Shown here one piece after another: positions 11,604 to 23,135 of a stretch of 55,726 bases of DNA; the stretch's first letter is position 1, and each line of letters begins with the position of its first letter. A program made the translations under genes and the position numbers. The stretch comes from Obelidium mucronatum (lineage: Eukaryota; Chytridiomycota; Chytridiomycetes; Chytridiales; Chytriomycetaceae). The stretch is from positions 1 through 55,726 of the forward strand of contig JAIVFH010000178.1 in NCBI GenBank assembly GCA_025765595.1, read 5' to 3'. The notes beneath the pieces are model-generated. The model was given only the letters and a program-made list of their open reading frames with translations. It did not search any database and was not told the origin of the DNA.

Positions 11604-13838
11604 ATGATAGTACCGACATATCTGATTCTAGCATTCTTTCGGTCTTTCGTGCTGGCAGATACATGCGTTGTATATCCTGGGGGTTATTGTTCCGGCATTG
11701 TAGATTACCCGGTTTATCTCAAACCCAATGTTACAATCGATATGATGGAGGAGGCGCTGACGGCACATAACATAGACAATGGTCTGTCAAAAAATGAGTC
11801 ATCACGATACGCGTCGTGTATGGATGTGTATCGGCATTGGATCTGTTATTCTACGTTTCCGAGCTGTTCTGAAAATGGTTTGCGACATTCTTATTATTGT
11901 ATCGTTTTTTTCTGCTTTTGTCTCGAAAACTAAAATGATTCCATTATTTCTTCCTCATTGATAATTGAGTATAGTATCGATCGATCAATTGGCGTGTCGT
12001 TCGATTTGTACTGAGACGGAACTGCAATGTCGGAATTTATTGACGAAATTCGGACTCTCCGAATTATTACCGACATGTTATGGAACCGTTTTGGGTGCAG
12101 ATTATACTTATTCGACGGATTCTCCATGTTTGGGTGATACATACAAGACTTTAGGTGGTGAGTGTTATTCCTTTCTATTTTGCGAAGAATATTTGACAGA
12201 ATTCATGTCTTTTCCAAAAAGACCCTGTATCTTTAGATGAGGTTGACACCCCTTCAGAACCAAGCCAGTCCCCAACCCCTTCAACCACCTTCGACAGATG
12301 CCCACCAATAATGAAAGCGATTCCCAGAAATCAAATAATGTCCCAAGGAACCAACCTCACAACCAACAATGGCCGCATCTGTGCAGGAGAATGCTGCCTC
12401 CAATGCCCCACGATCCGCAACTTCTACCCAGAATCCGCATTCCGCTCTGAAACAATCACTATGCATACATGCACGGTACTATCATCCCTCTGCTGCATGT
12501 TCCTCCTCTCGTCCCTCTTTATCGAACCGTCATCGCGGACAAATTTCCCAGGATACATGATCCACCATGTTGTTTTTGGGATGCTTGTATTCCACGTGAA
12601 TCAAGCCTTGGGTCCACTGTTGCCACGCCATTTCCTATGTCGAGATGATATTACAACCGCGAATCAAAGTAATAGCTTATTTTGCTTGCTTCAAGGGGTC
12701 TTGTATATGAGTAGCATGTTCTACATCAACTGTTATAGTGCCGCGTACTCATTGTCGTTGCATCTCCTGCTCGTGTGGAACAGGACACATCTTTCCGCGT
12801 ATCGGTGGACACTGTTTATATGCATAACTGTTGCGAGTTTCACAGTTGCGAGTGTGGTTGTAGCGGGTGGTGGTGGTGGGGGAGGAGGTGGTGTTGAGAA
12901 GGCCGGGGGATATAAATCGAATGGGGTTTATGGATGTACGATGGCGGCTCATGATGGGATGGGGAGTTGGTTGTTTTTGTGTCCGTTGCTTGTTGTTTCT
13001 GTTCCGGCCTATGTTGCGAGTTTTTGGACTGTTTATGAGATTTTGAGGATTCAAGTGGCGACGCCGGCGCGAGCAAATGTCGGTTCTATTGCGAATGGTG
13101 TTGGTGGTGGTGGTAAAATTGTTCATGGTGCATCGAGTGGGAGTGTTTTGGTGATTGATGCAAGTGGTGGGAGTAGTTTGATTTGGGGAAAGAGGGAGGA
13201 GAGTCTTGTAACGACAACAACGACAACGACTATGACTGGAGATGTATCCTCGATTTCGATACATATGAGTTCCCCAAATTTGCATCAGCCGGCGATCGCG
13301 TCGCATCCAGCTGTCCCGCCGATGCCGACGCATGAGCGGCAACGGCCGTTGTCGTTGCCTGTGCCACCATCAGGAAGAAGAATGACGGCTGTAATGGATG
13401 CGATTGCAAAGCATGGGGATGAACTAACAAGAATGAAGGAAATCGCCAAGGAGAGTGGAAGGCCTGTTGCGATCTGTTTGTTTTGTATGGTGCTTCTCGT
13501 TTTCGATTGGGTAAAAAACAATCTTTTCTTGACACAGGAATATAACAATGTACTAAAAAAAACCCCCCATGCAGGATATTGTGGATAATGCAATCGGAAG
13601 CGTATCGATCGTTGGTCCAAATCCCGCATCTTGGTCGGAAACTTGGTTGTTTTGCGTGTATTCAGGAAAATCCCACGATGAATGCTCACTTGCAATCGCA
13701 AATGATATCCCGAGCTCGTTGATGATGATGATTGGATCAATTTGGTTATCGCTTATGGGTACATTCATGTGTTTGATTATGGGTCGCAAAACGTGGAGTC
13801 TTTTGCATAGACACATCTTAAACAAACGGTCAACTTGA
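11604..13838 (+). CDS. Frizzled/Smoothened-like seven-transmembrane receptor
   Basis: Four exons: 11604-11877, 11975-12157, 12222-13510 and 13575-13838, about 669 residues. The start gives a clean signal peptide (MIVPTYLILAFFRSFVLA). Next is a cysteine-rich domain of Frizzled type: CVVYPGGYCSG, the Cys pairs around YASCMDVYRHWICYSTFPSC, and LACRSICTETELQCRNLLTKFG. A Ser/Pro/Thr linker leads to about seven hydrophobic segments, starting TCTVLSSLCCMFLLSSLF. A glycine run (GGGGGGGGG) and a long Ser/Thr-rich loop sit between helices. The cytosolic tail after the last helix is short and basic. Family-F-like receptors with such CRDs are known from slime moulds and early-diverging fungi; canonical Wnt ligands are not expected there, so the ligand is unknown. 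An earlier in-frame ATG is not needed. Confidence 0.75.
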
Positions 13839-13931
13839 TCAAATAAATAATACTTAAGAAAATACGAGAGATTTTTATGTAACAGGCGATTAATTGATTA
13901 TGAGATTATTGAAAAGATGCGGATAGACAAA

Positions 13932-15454
13932 TCATGTCATTCTCTTTGGTGTACCACTTTCTTTGACGGAAACCGCCGACTTTTGGTAGACAACATTGGC
14001 TTCGTACCATGCCTTTGCCAGCTTCATTTTTTCCAGCATCCCATCTTCAGTTTGGTTCTCGTTTTCTCCCACACGAATAACCAAACGCGCACACGTATTC
14101 ATGATATTCAAATTATACCCATTATAAACACGTCCAACAGAAGCGATTTGGACAACCTCAACTCCTTCCACAGGACAAGCACTCGCATCCGGAATAGCGA
14201 GCAAAATCCCAACTTGCAGCGGAATCACAAGATCTGCCAGAGAATAACCAAATTCCCCTCTTGCATAGCGAGACTGTAGAGACCGATCATGACGAATACC
14301 TAATCCACAAGAGAGACGAAACTCCATTTCTTGAAACAAGGGATGACTCTTGTCTTCAATAAACTTGCTTCCAATTTCGCATTCTTCTATTAATCGGCCA
14401 ATGGATGAACCTGGTCGGCGAGCTGCGACTTCGCAGAGTGTGTAGTGGTAGGTTCCGTCTTCTTTCATGGTTTCGAACATTTCAATGTGGAAAAAGAGGT
14501 GTTTTGGGCATGGGAGTATATCCAAGAGTTTTTGAGCGGCTGCAATCATTTGCTCGTGATGGGCAGTATTCGCGGGAACGAGCAAGTTTCCATAAGGAGT
14601 CCCACATGTGAAATCGAGACAAGTGTTGACGTATCGGAATGGCCATGCAATTGTGATTTGGCTTTCGCTGGCGTGGCCGTTTATATGAACCATGCTCCCA
14701 CCGACAAATTTCTCGATAATCATGTCTCCATTGTAATCGATACAGTTTCCGTTCATGTCGATTTTCTGGTAAAAGTCGTTCTTGATGTAATTTTCTCGGT
14801 CTGCTTCGGATCGAAGAATGTTGATGCTCGCGGATCCACATCCGAGTGATGGTTTTACAATGACGGGATATCCGTGTTTGTTTGTAAAGTCGATAATGTT
14901 GGCAGGTGACCAAACACGTTTGAATGAGGGTACGTCGAAGCCACGGTTGGATGCAAGTTCCTTCATTTTCACCTGTTTTGATTTTCTTTGTTATTTTTTT
15001 GAATATTCAAGTGAATTCGCTAGAATCTTGCCTTGTCTCTGAAGAACATGACTTCGTCGGGGAGAAGTTTGGCCTCACAGAGACCAAAGAGAGCACGAAG
15101 TTGAGCTGCCCGTAGTACCAATTCCTCTTCTTGAGTGTAGACCACATCGATACCATGCGCTTGAAACATTCTCCAAGCTGCAAGTTCAACTTTCCTGCAA
15201 TATAGGTAGTACATGAATTCAGTCAGTTGCGTATTATGGGGATATATTTTCTAGGTAGTTTCGAACCCATTCGTGCAGGGACTGCTAACGACTTCGTAGT
15301 CCAAGCAATTCTTTTTGTCCAATTCCGAAACTTTGTCGCAGATAATCATAATCTTGACGTTATCGTTAGGAGAAACAAAAGTGCTAAATGAAGCAGCAGC
15401 GTTGAAGGATGGTTCTCCGTGGTGATGAAGAATCAGAATATGCTTTCGGGACAT
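13932..15454 (-). CDS. ATP-grasp ligase (carnosine-synthase-like layout)
   Basis: Three exons: 15454-15267, 15194-15032 and 14972-13932, about 463 residues. The N-terminus (KHILILHHHGEPS) looks like the Rossmann-like pre-ATP-grasp domain. FFRDKVKMKELASNRGFDVP and GYPVIVKPSLGCGSASI are the entry to the ATP-grasp fold; MIIEKFVGGSM and HIEMFET...LCEVAARRPG supply further nucleotide and metal residues (the E and N/R positions of the fold). Such enzymes activate a carboxylate as acyl-phosphate and join it to an amine; the substrates cannot be read from sequence. The second intron (15031-14973) begins GC rather than GT (AAG/GCAAGA), and exact phase and protein continuity across it support a GC-AG intron. 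The first donor (GTTCGA) is weak. Confidence 0.75.
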
Positions 15455-15599
15455 TTTGTTCCAAGAATAGAATTGCTTGTGTGCTCTTTTTTTTTTGTGT
15501 GTTTTTTGGTTTCTGGGAATTCTTTGGTTTTTGTTTGCTCAAAATAAAACTTTTCCAAAAATAGAATACTCTCCCCGTGTCCGAACGCCGTGTCCGACC

Positions 15600-17501
15600 A
15601 TGCAACCCGACACGCTGCACGTCGCGTACCAGCCGCAGCGCATCCACCGCGGCCACGTGTTTGTGTTTCTGCGGCGCCTGCGCGGCTTTTCGCTCGTCGG
15701 TGGGTTTGTTTTTGCGGCGCGAATGCTGACTAAGCCGCGCGCAGCCTTCTACCTCTCGTTCGTGTTTGTTGTTTTCGACGACGCGGCCGCCGCCGCCGCC
15801 GCTGCGCTGCTCGTCCGCTGCGTGCCGGGAATCGCCGCCGTCGACTTTGCCAAGCAGCGCTGTGAGTCATTCGATGGCTCTTTCTTTGTGCTGACTCAGC
15901 CGCCAGACACTGTGCCGTATCCGCAGCCGGACGACTCGGACGAAACACACGCGTGTCCGAACGTCGTGCACGTGACCCATCTGCCGCCAAACTACGCAAA
16001 GGAAGAAATCCTGGCCATGGTGCAAGACTTTGCTGGGTAAGCGGGAGTGTGTGTGTGTGTGTGTTTTCGTGCTGTTTGTTCTTGAATTTGGGTTTTTTTC
16101 CCAAATAACTGGGTTTTCGGACATGCTATACGTAGGTTCAGAAGTATCCAGTTCTATGGAAAATACTGCTACGCGACTTTTGACAATCACGAATACGCCA
16201 GCATTGCCAGGTCGGATCTGCGAAGCCAAACTAACTTGGTTGTTACTTTTGCAAAGCCCAAACCTGTGACTCTTGAAGGAAGTCTGCCAATGGGTGCAAC
16301 TACTTCCAGTCAACAGGCGAAACAAAACTCTTTACAATTAGATACCGAAGCATACAATACTCCCGCAGCTACATTCAAGAACAGCTACCATCCTCTCTCT
16401 GCAACTGTGAAGGAGTTTCTACCAATCAAGGAAAACAAATTTAATCAGCAGTATAATTCAGCGCAAGTCCATCAAACTTCAGATGATCTTGTTCCTGAAT
16501 CTGAACACTTCCGCTCCTCAAACGATCATGAATATTATCCACAACATTACCAGCAATATACCCCAAATCATAATATCCTTGTATATTCAGAGTTTTCGCC
16601 AAATCGGAATGAGGAAGAAGCTGACTACGACCATCATCATCAACCCACTCCCTTGTATAACGACTATCACACTCCATTTACTCCCATCCACAATCATCAA
16701 TTTGATTCAAGGCAATCGATATCCTCGTTGCAACAACAAGTTCCAACATTTCGTGCCCCACAGTTTAATTCTCCCACTCCAGTAGCACCCAGTCAGATGA
16801 AATCACAGCGCTTAAACTCCCCAGACCCGTACTTGCCAGCAGAACTCCTACGAAGCGCAAGAGGCAGCCCGCTCAAGCCAGACATATTTATCCAACCAGT
16901 TCCATCAAGAAGTCCAGAAGTATCGGTTCCTCCGGCAAAATCCTCTACAAAGTTTGAACGAGAATCCATCGACAGCAACAAGGAAGAAGAAAAAGAAGAA
17001 GAAATCACGGATTCAACCCCAGAAATTCGGTCAAAAGCCAGCTACTCCTTCAACAATCAACCACCACTGAAATCTGGGTACAAGCTCCCGTTCTTAACAC
17101 TCCATGATCAATTGTTATTCAAGTTGGATTCTGACGATTCAATTTTGTCTCCATCGATGGACTGGAACCACAATCTGATTGAGCAAGAGACGCCGTCATC
17201 AGTCCTTGACCGTTTGATTGGGTGGGATGATTTGGACTGTCGTTCATATGATATGACAATGGTACCGACTACCAGGAGCAATGTTCCAGCGCGTATTGTT
17301 GCTCTTCGATTGGGCTTGACGGACGGTAAACCCACCAAGATGGTGGATTTGCGTGACATGGAGATGGTGCTCAACATCACTGACAACAGACAAAGAACAA
17401 AGACGAGACGCGTCGAAGAAGAAGAAGATCAAACGGAAGAAGCAGTGATTCGCAGGCACAGTGTTGCATTGATGAAGTCCAAGGTTTTTGCATTGTTTTG
17501 A
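15600..17501 (+). CDS. RNA-binding protein with two RRM-like domains and a long disordered tail
   Basis: Exons 15600-15699, 15745-16036 and 16136-17501 join in phase, about 585 residues. The first RRM-like unit has HVFVFLRRLRGF (RNP2-like) and SFVFVVFDD (RNP1-like), followed by an alanine run. The second has NVVHVTHLPPNY, then GKYCYATFDNHEYAS as RNP1. The rest is Gln/Asn/Pro/Ser-rich with an acidic EEEKEEE stretch and a final charged helix. The first intron is only 45 nt, a multiple of three without stop codons, so retention would insert 15 residues without frameshift. The first ~270 bp are GC-rich, the rest AT-richer. Some fungal regulators of meiosis or morphogenesis share the two-RRM layout; no orthologue is claimed. 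Confidence 0.65.
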
Positions 17502-17545
17502 TAAATATTAATAAAAACCAAAAAAGAATTGTCTGGTTGAAATTG

Positions 17546-19079
17546 ATGGCCAGCAGCGCGTTTCTCTCGCCGGCAGCCGCCGACAGCGGGCTCTCGCTGT
17601 GCCTCGCAGCCTACATGCTCTACGGCGCGGCGGCGCTGACGCACGCGCTCTGGCGGGTGGACGCGCGGCGCGGCACGGCGGACTTCCTGCTGACGGCGCG
17701 CCACAGCCAGCGCGCGGCGTGGGCGGCGGCGTCGTGGTTCGCGACGGGCGTCGGCGCGTGGACGCTGTTCGGCCCGGCGGCGCTCGTGGCGGACCCGGCC
17801 GCCGGCGCCGGGCTGCTTGGTCTGCTGACTCAAAAACTCATTCTAGGGAATTATAACAATGGCATATACCTTTGCTGGAGGGCTCTACGTATCCATTCTG
17901 GTGTGTAGGTTCGCTTCAGTCCTACTTGTTCAGTTTGTTCTCCCCTGCTGACACAATTTCAGACAGATGCATACCAGACTTGTCTGGTCCTCTTGCTAGT
18001 CTTAATTTCCCTCATCTGGTTAATCCAATCATACAGTGGAACACAACTTCCACCTCTTCCGAGCTACCTTGGCGCGACAAGCACTGGATGGTCCACACTT
18101 GCAACCATTGGTATTCCATTAACTTGCGGTAGTTTTTTCCAAGAAGCGCTATGGCAGCGATGCTGGAGTTCAGAAACTGAATACAGTTTGAAAATGGGAT
18201 CCCTTTATGGTGGCCTTTTGACGTCTTTTGTTGTTGCGTTCTTGGGGTTTGGTGGGATGTTGGCTTATTGGTCAGGGAAAGCGTCGGATACGATGAATTC
18301 AAATTCGAGTTATGCTTTTGTTTATGCTTTTGCGGATTCTTCTTCTGGGACTGTTCCTACGGCTATTGTTCTTATTATTCTTGTGTTTACTACTGTTATG
18401 GTTTGTAATTTCCGCTAGATTTCTATTGTATTCAGCGATACATTCTTTTTTTTCAATTCATTTATAAATTCTCTTAATTTCTTTCTTTTGATAGAACGAA
18501 TCGGCGGTAGACTCGTTCCAAAACGCAATTACAGATTCCATGGCAACCCTCTGTATAGCCTGTGGATACAGACTCAAACCCGTGCATGTCCGCTGCCTGG
18601 TGCTCTTATTGAACATCCCCATCATGATTCTCGCCGTGATATTTGCAACCTTTAACGTATCGATTCTAAATGCTTTCGGGCTCTCGAATATGGTCGTTAC
18701 TATGACCTTTGCCCCCATAGCAGCGGGACTGATACCGTCATTGAATTCCTACTTGACTGCACATTCAGCTATGGGTGCTTGCCTTGCCTCATTTTTGGTG
18801 ACTATAGCTTATGGAGCTGCGGCGTACGGCTCATTGGGGGCGGGAATGAAGGCGCTTTTTTGGACGCCTAAATTCGACGCAGTTGGATTCCTGATTGCCT
18901 TTTTATCGTCAATTGGGTTTATTCCAATATGTATAGGCGCTGAAATACTCTACAGGAAATATCGGAATCTTCAGAGTATTCCTCCGTTCGTTCCCCCTGT
19001 TATTCCGTCATTGATTATTAATGACAGTCGTGTGGTGTTTGCAGCGCCACAACCTCGGCAGAGTAGAATCAAATCATAA
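17546..19079 (+). CDS. Sodium/solute symporter family protein, DUR3-like, lacking central helices
   Basis: The GC-rich first exon (17546 to about 17819) encodes DFLLTARHSQRAAWAAASWF and TGVGAWTLFGPAAL, as in the first two helices of DUR3 urea/polyamine symporters. The next exon (17847-17900) resumes much later in the family fold, at AYTFAGGLYVSIL. Exons 17963-18400 and 18495-19079 continue it with TDAYQTCLVL, PLTCGSFFQEALWQRCW and NESAVDSFQNAITDS. About 450 residues result, whereas family members have roughly 650-700; about three helices are missing. Full use of exon 1 leaves only 27 nt before the acceptor and the wrong phase. A weak donor at 17786 (GTGGCG) gives a 61-nt intron in phase but does not supply the missing helices. 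Likely an internal deletion, either in the genome or in the assembly. Confidence 0.7.
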
Positions 19080-19195
19080 TAAAGGATGCATAAAGCTCTG
19101 ATAATAGTTTTCGTTTTTGTTGTTTTAATTATTTTATTTATGCTCTTTATTCATTACTCAAAAATAAACTCTATCTAAAAAACCAAAGCAACTAA

Positions 19196-19563
19196 ATGAC
19201 ATCGAATGCAACATCATCGTGGATAGCACAAGCCGTTGCAAATAAGGTAAATCCGCATCTTATTGTCACAGATGGCTTCTTCATGTTCGCCGATTAAAAT
19301 GCTTTGATGATACCCCTTGGGGTCCCTGAAGTACCACAACCCAGACGTTGTTCGAACACACGTGGAAGCAGCTCTTGCCTCATTTATCGGACTCCGTCCA
19401 AAGATGGATAATTTTACCCATGATTCGGGTGAATCTTTGATTTTGATGGCTTTGCATGGAACACTTCCAGTGTCGTTTCGTGGTGTTGTCTGTAAGTCCA
19501 ATCATCAGTCACAATAACGGGAATTCTTGAATTAATTCATTATTTCTTCCTTTGTTTTTTAAA

Positions 19564-19595
<32 letters not shown>

Positions 19596-21202
19596 CAGAT
19601 AATATTCCTGTTGCTGTGTGGGTTCCACTTACATACCCGCGCCATCCTCCGATTGCTTTCGTGACTCCAACAGCAAACATGCTTGTACGCGCTGGAAGAC
19701 ACGTTGATTTGGCTGGGCGGGTATATCATCCGATATTGGCGAATTGGCACAATATGCCATCTGCGGTATGTGTGATTACCAAAAGAAAGTCTTATTTTGG
19801 ATACCAAACACCCATCCAAAAAAAAAATACAGGATGTCTCCCTGACAAACTTGCTATCCGCTCTTCAAACTGTATTCGCAGCAGAACCACCCGTATATGC
19901 TAAACCGGCGGTTCCAATACAACATCAATCCCAACCACAACTTTCGGGATCTCGAACGCCGCCTCCCATCCCTGTGAATCCACTGAGACAAACTACCCAA
20001 TCCCCTCAACCTGGATATCAGCAGCAACAATATTCTCAAAGTCCTCCCGCGATTCCACAGAAACCGGGCGGTGCTGCTGCATTGGGGCCTGCGATTCCAC
20101 CAAAACCGAATAACGCGACTTCATCGCCGAACGCTCGACCGCAAACAATGAGTCCACCTCCGATTCCTCCTAATCCCCTTCTCCTCCAACAACAGCAACA
20201 ACAACAGCAGCAACTACAGCAGCAATCATATACCACTCAAAACATCCCAGCACCACCCCCAAAGACTCTATCACAGCCCGCTTATACTCCTGCCCCACCC
20301 GGTCAGAGTCAATATCGTGCATTGAGTGTTCCTCCGTATTCGAACCAATACCAGCAACCGGTACCAATAGTACCAAATGGCAGTGGCAGTGGTTTGCCTA
20401 CATTTTTGGCAGCATCACCCACAACTTCTCCTGGTTTCCGGCAATATGCGCAATTTCCTTCTCAACAAGCGTCTTCACAGACTCAGGATGCGTATCAGTT
20501 TACCCAACCTCAACCACACCAACAACTGCAACAACAACAGCCACAACCACAACAAATTTATTACCAATCCCCACAGCAATCATACGACCCATCCCTCCAA
20601 CAGCAACAGCAGCAACAGATAAACCAACACCAATATCACCAAACCGCACCCACAATCGATGCCTCCTTTACATCTCCACAACATGAACAACAACAGCAGC
20701 AGCAGCAGCAGCATCCTCAAGTCCAATCCCCACAACATTTAATCACCCCCACAACTATATCTGCCGCATCCAGCCCCTCCAAACCAACACCTCAAGAATT
20801 ACAAAAAAGGGAAAACGAACGACGAGGCCAGGAACTCCGAAAAGTCCTTGCAGGACGGTTGATTGCAACGTCTCAGGACTTGGAGGTGTCAAAGCTGCGA
20901 GATTTCGAACGGATTCGAGGACTTGGGGTTGCGGTGATGGAAGGAGAAGTGAGAGTGCGTGGGGTTTTGGGGAGGTTGGGGGAAGAAGAGGTGAATTTTT
21001 TTTTTTCTACCCCCCATGTTCTTCTATTTAATTTTTTTTTATTTCAGAACAAAGTACGCAAAAACGTGGAAATTTTGGGATCCAAAGTATCAGACATGAA
21101 GGCTGTGATTGAAAAAGTCAAGAAGGAACCGGAAGTTCAAGTGGATGAAATCTTGACGAGTGTTTCTGTTGTTGAGAATCAGTTGAGTATTCAATTCATC
21201 AT

Positions 21203-21233
<31 letters not shown>

Positions 21234-21539
21234 GGGTTTTGGGTTTTGGGTTTTGGTGTCAGGATTTATTCAACATTTCTTTAAAAAAAAATAGATTGTT
21301 GGATTTACTTGCTGAAGAGCATGCATTAGATGATATGATATATCAGCTGACGAAAGCATTGAATGCAGAGAAGATTGAGTTGGCTGTATTTATGAAGGTT
21401 TGGCAGTCTCGTTTCCCCTTGATTATAGAGTTTATGTTGATTCTTTTGGGTGTTATAGCACACGCGTATGCTAGCCCGAGATTTGTTTCTGAAACGCGCT
21501 TTGATCAAGAAGATACAACTTCACATTCAGATGCAGTGA
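19196..21539 (+). CDS. TSG101/VPS23: ESCRT-I subunit TSG101/Vps23
   Basis: Seven exons: 19196-19246, 19332-19491, 19599-19765, 19833-20990, 21048-21181, 21295-21397 and 21459-21539, about 617 residues. The N-terminal UE2 variant (UEV) domain shows ALHGTLPVSFRGVVYNIPVA, a V-TYPRHPPIAFVTPT segment and RHVDLAGRVYHP, matching Vps23/TSG101; the catalytic cysteine of active E2 enzymes is absent, as usual. A long Pro/Gln-rich linker, a predicted coiled coil and a C-terminal steadiness box (LDLLAEEHALDDMIYQLTKA, FMKHTRMLARDLFLKRALI) follow. In ESCRT-I it binds ubiquitinated cargo and sorts it into multivesicular endosomes. Two introns carry T-runs of about 30 nt before the acceptor. The last 27 codons become visible only after splicing at 21398-21458, which restores the end of the steadiness box. 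Confidence 0.92.
19566..19595 (+). repeat. Poly-T tract in intron
   Basis: A run of about 30 T stands directly before the acceptor CAG of the third TSG101 exon. Similar runs lie at about 3535-3559 (sensor gene intron) and 21205-21233 (TSG101 intron). They are extended polypyrimidine tracts and also sites of likely length error. Confidence 0.85.
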
Positions 21540-21903
21540 CGATTTTGATTTTTTTTTAATTCTCCTGTAAATGCACCAAAAGAATAAAGCACATAAATTA
21601 TCAAAGTAAAAATCTGTCTTTCTTTGGTTTTTTTGCGTTAATTAATTATACTCTCTTTTTATTGTCAGGCAGATATACACGACCTCCACACTTTTAATGA
21701 AAGGAGACACTTTGAGAAAGAAGGGACAAAAAAAAAAGCAAACACAGAAGCAAACCAAAATAATAAAAGCATGAAACTACAAAAGAAAAATACTTGCTCC
21801 CCATCATTTCCAAACCGCTCACTCACTACCTGGCCCCCCCTCACAGCTTCTCTCTCTTCATGGCTTCAGACGCGTTTTCAATTCTTCCTACCCTTCTTTT
21901 TTT
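21540..21903. other. Intergenic region between convergent TSG101 and CK2 alpha
   Basis: This 364-bp gap lies between the ends of two convergent genes, so it should hold both 3' UTRs. It contains AATAAAGCAC at about 21582, a good plus-strand polyadenylation signal. It is A/T-rich with no open frame of note. Confidence 0.6.
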
Positions 21904-23039
21904 TCATCTACCCGAAACAGGTTTAAAATAATCATGATCCATCGCCTCCAACGGCGTCAAACGTTCCTGATGATCATACTTCAACAACCGATCCAAAAAG
22001 TCAATCGCTTCTGGAGAAATATAACGCTCATTTTCCGTGTTGACGAACCGAGTCCACAGTTTACGCGGGTATCGACCAAGAACTTCGTCAAAGTGTGGGT
22101 CCAGTTCGATTCCGTACTTGTCAAGGTATGCAAAGAGGTCGTCTGTTCCAAGGACTTTTGCGATTTTGACGAGTTGGTCGTAGTTGTCGTGGCCGTGGAA
22201 GAAGGGTTCTTTGCGGAAGATCTGGGTATTATATTGTTTTTTTTTGAGGATTGATTGAGAGAGTGACAAGAAGGAAAGAAGAAAGTGATTAGAGGTCCAT
22301 GTCCAAAAAAAAAAAACTTTTTTCGTACCATTGAAGCAAACATGCATCCCAGACTCCACATATCCAAAGAATAATCATACTCTTGGAAATCCACCAACAA
22401 TTCAGGCCCTTTAAAGTATCTCGAAGCCACCCGAACATTGTACTCTGTCCCCGGATGGTAAAACTCAGCCAGCCCCCAATCAATCAGCCTCAACTGTCGC
22501 TTCTCATGGTCAATCATGACATTATGCGGCTTCACGTCACGATGGATGATACCCCGTGAATGACAAAAATCCAAGGCCTTCAACAATTCACGAATGTAGA
22601 AACGCACATCCAGATCCGTTAATTTGGGGTACAGCACTTTAAAATCCGTGTTGTTTACGCATTCAAAAATCAGAGCCGGAGTCTTGCTCATGGGGTCCCG
22701 CACAATGTCAAGCAGCTGGATGACATTTGTGCCGCCGCTCAGGTTTTGCAAGATTTTGATTTCACGCTTGATTTTCTTCTTTTTGACGGGTTTGAGCACT
22801 TTGATGACGCATTTTGAATTGGATACAATGTTGATTCCGTCAAAGACTTCGCTGTATTTCCCACGTCCGATTTTGCGCATTATTTCGTAGTTTTCTTGGT
22901 TGCCCCAGACAATCTGGAGGTTGTCGTAGTCCCAGTAGTCTCGGCTTCGCTCGGCGTTGGCGTTGGCGTATGTGCGAGCGACGGAGCCTGAGGACCCGGC
23001 GGGGGCCTGGGGACCAGAGGGTGTGCTGGTGTTGGCCAT
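21904..23039 (-). CDS. CKA1: Casein kinase 2 catalytic subunit alpha
   Basis: Two exons, 23039-22329 and 22221-21904, give 342 residues, the usual family length. All hallmarks are present: the glycine loop [25 protein letters not shown] with the catalytic Lys and the basic cluster that binds acidic substrates, the catalytic loop [15 protein letters not shown] in place of DFG, and [13 protein letters not shown] as constitutively open activation segment. The C-terminal lobe has [12 protein letters not shown] and [19 protein letters not shown]2 is an acidophilic Ser/Thr kinase of nucleus and cytosol; it normally works with a beta subunit, which is not in this window. The 107-nt intron separates FASM from [19 protein letters not shown]. 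Confidence 0.97.
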
Positions 23040-23135
23040 TTTGCGATTTTCCAGAGAGAAAATACAAAAGAAAGTTGTTTTGCTTTCGTTTATTTCATAC
23101 TTTTACTTTCGGCAGGCGTCGCTTTATTTATCCCT

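Noticed and set aside
12749..13342. 197-codon minus-strand frame over the Frizzled-like gene
   Set aside because: His/Thr/Asn-rich antisense shadow caused by the Gly/Val-rich coding strand.
15862..15899. Intron GTGAGT...CTCAG in the RRM gene
   Set aside because: Splicing would shift the frame out of the second RRM, whereas reading through stays open and keeps the domain.
17820..17846. 27-nt intron in the DUR3-like gene
   Set aside because: Too short and its removal does not bring the next exon into its proper frame.
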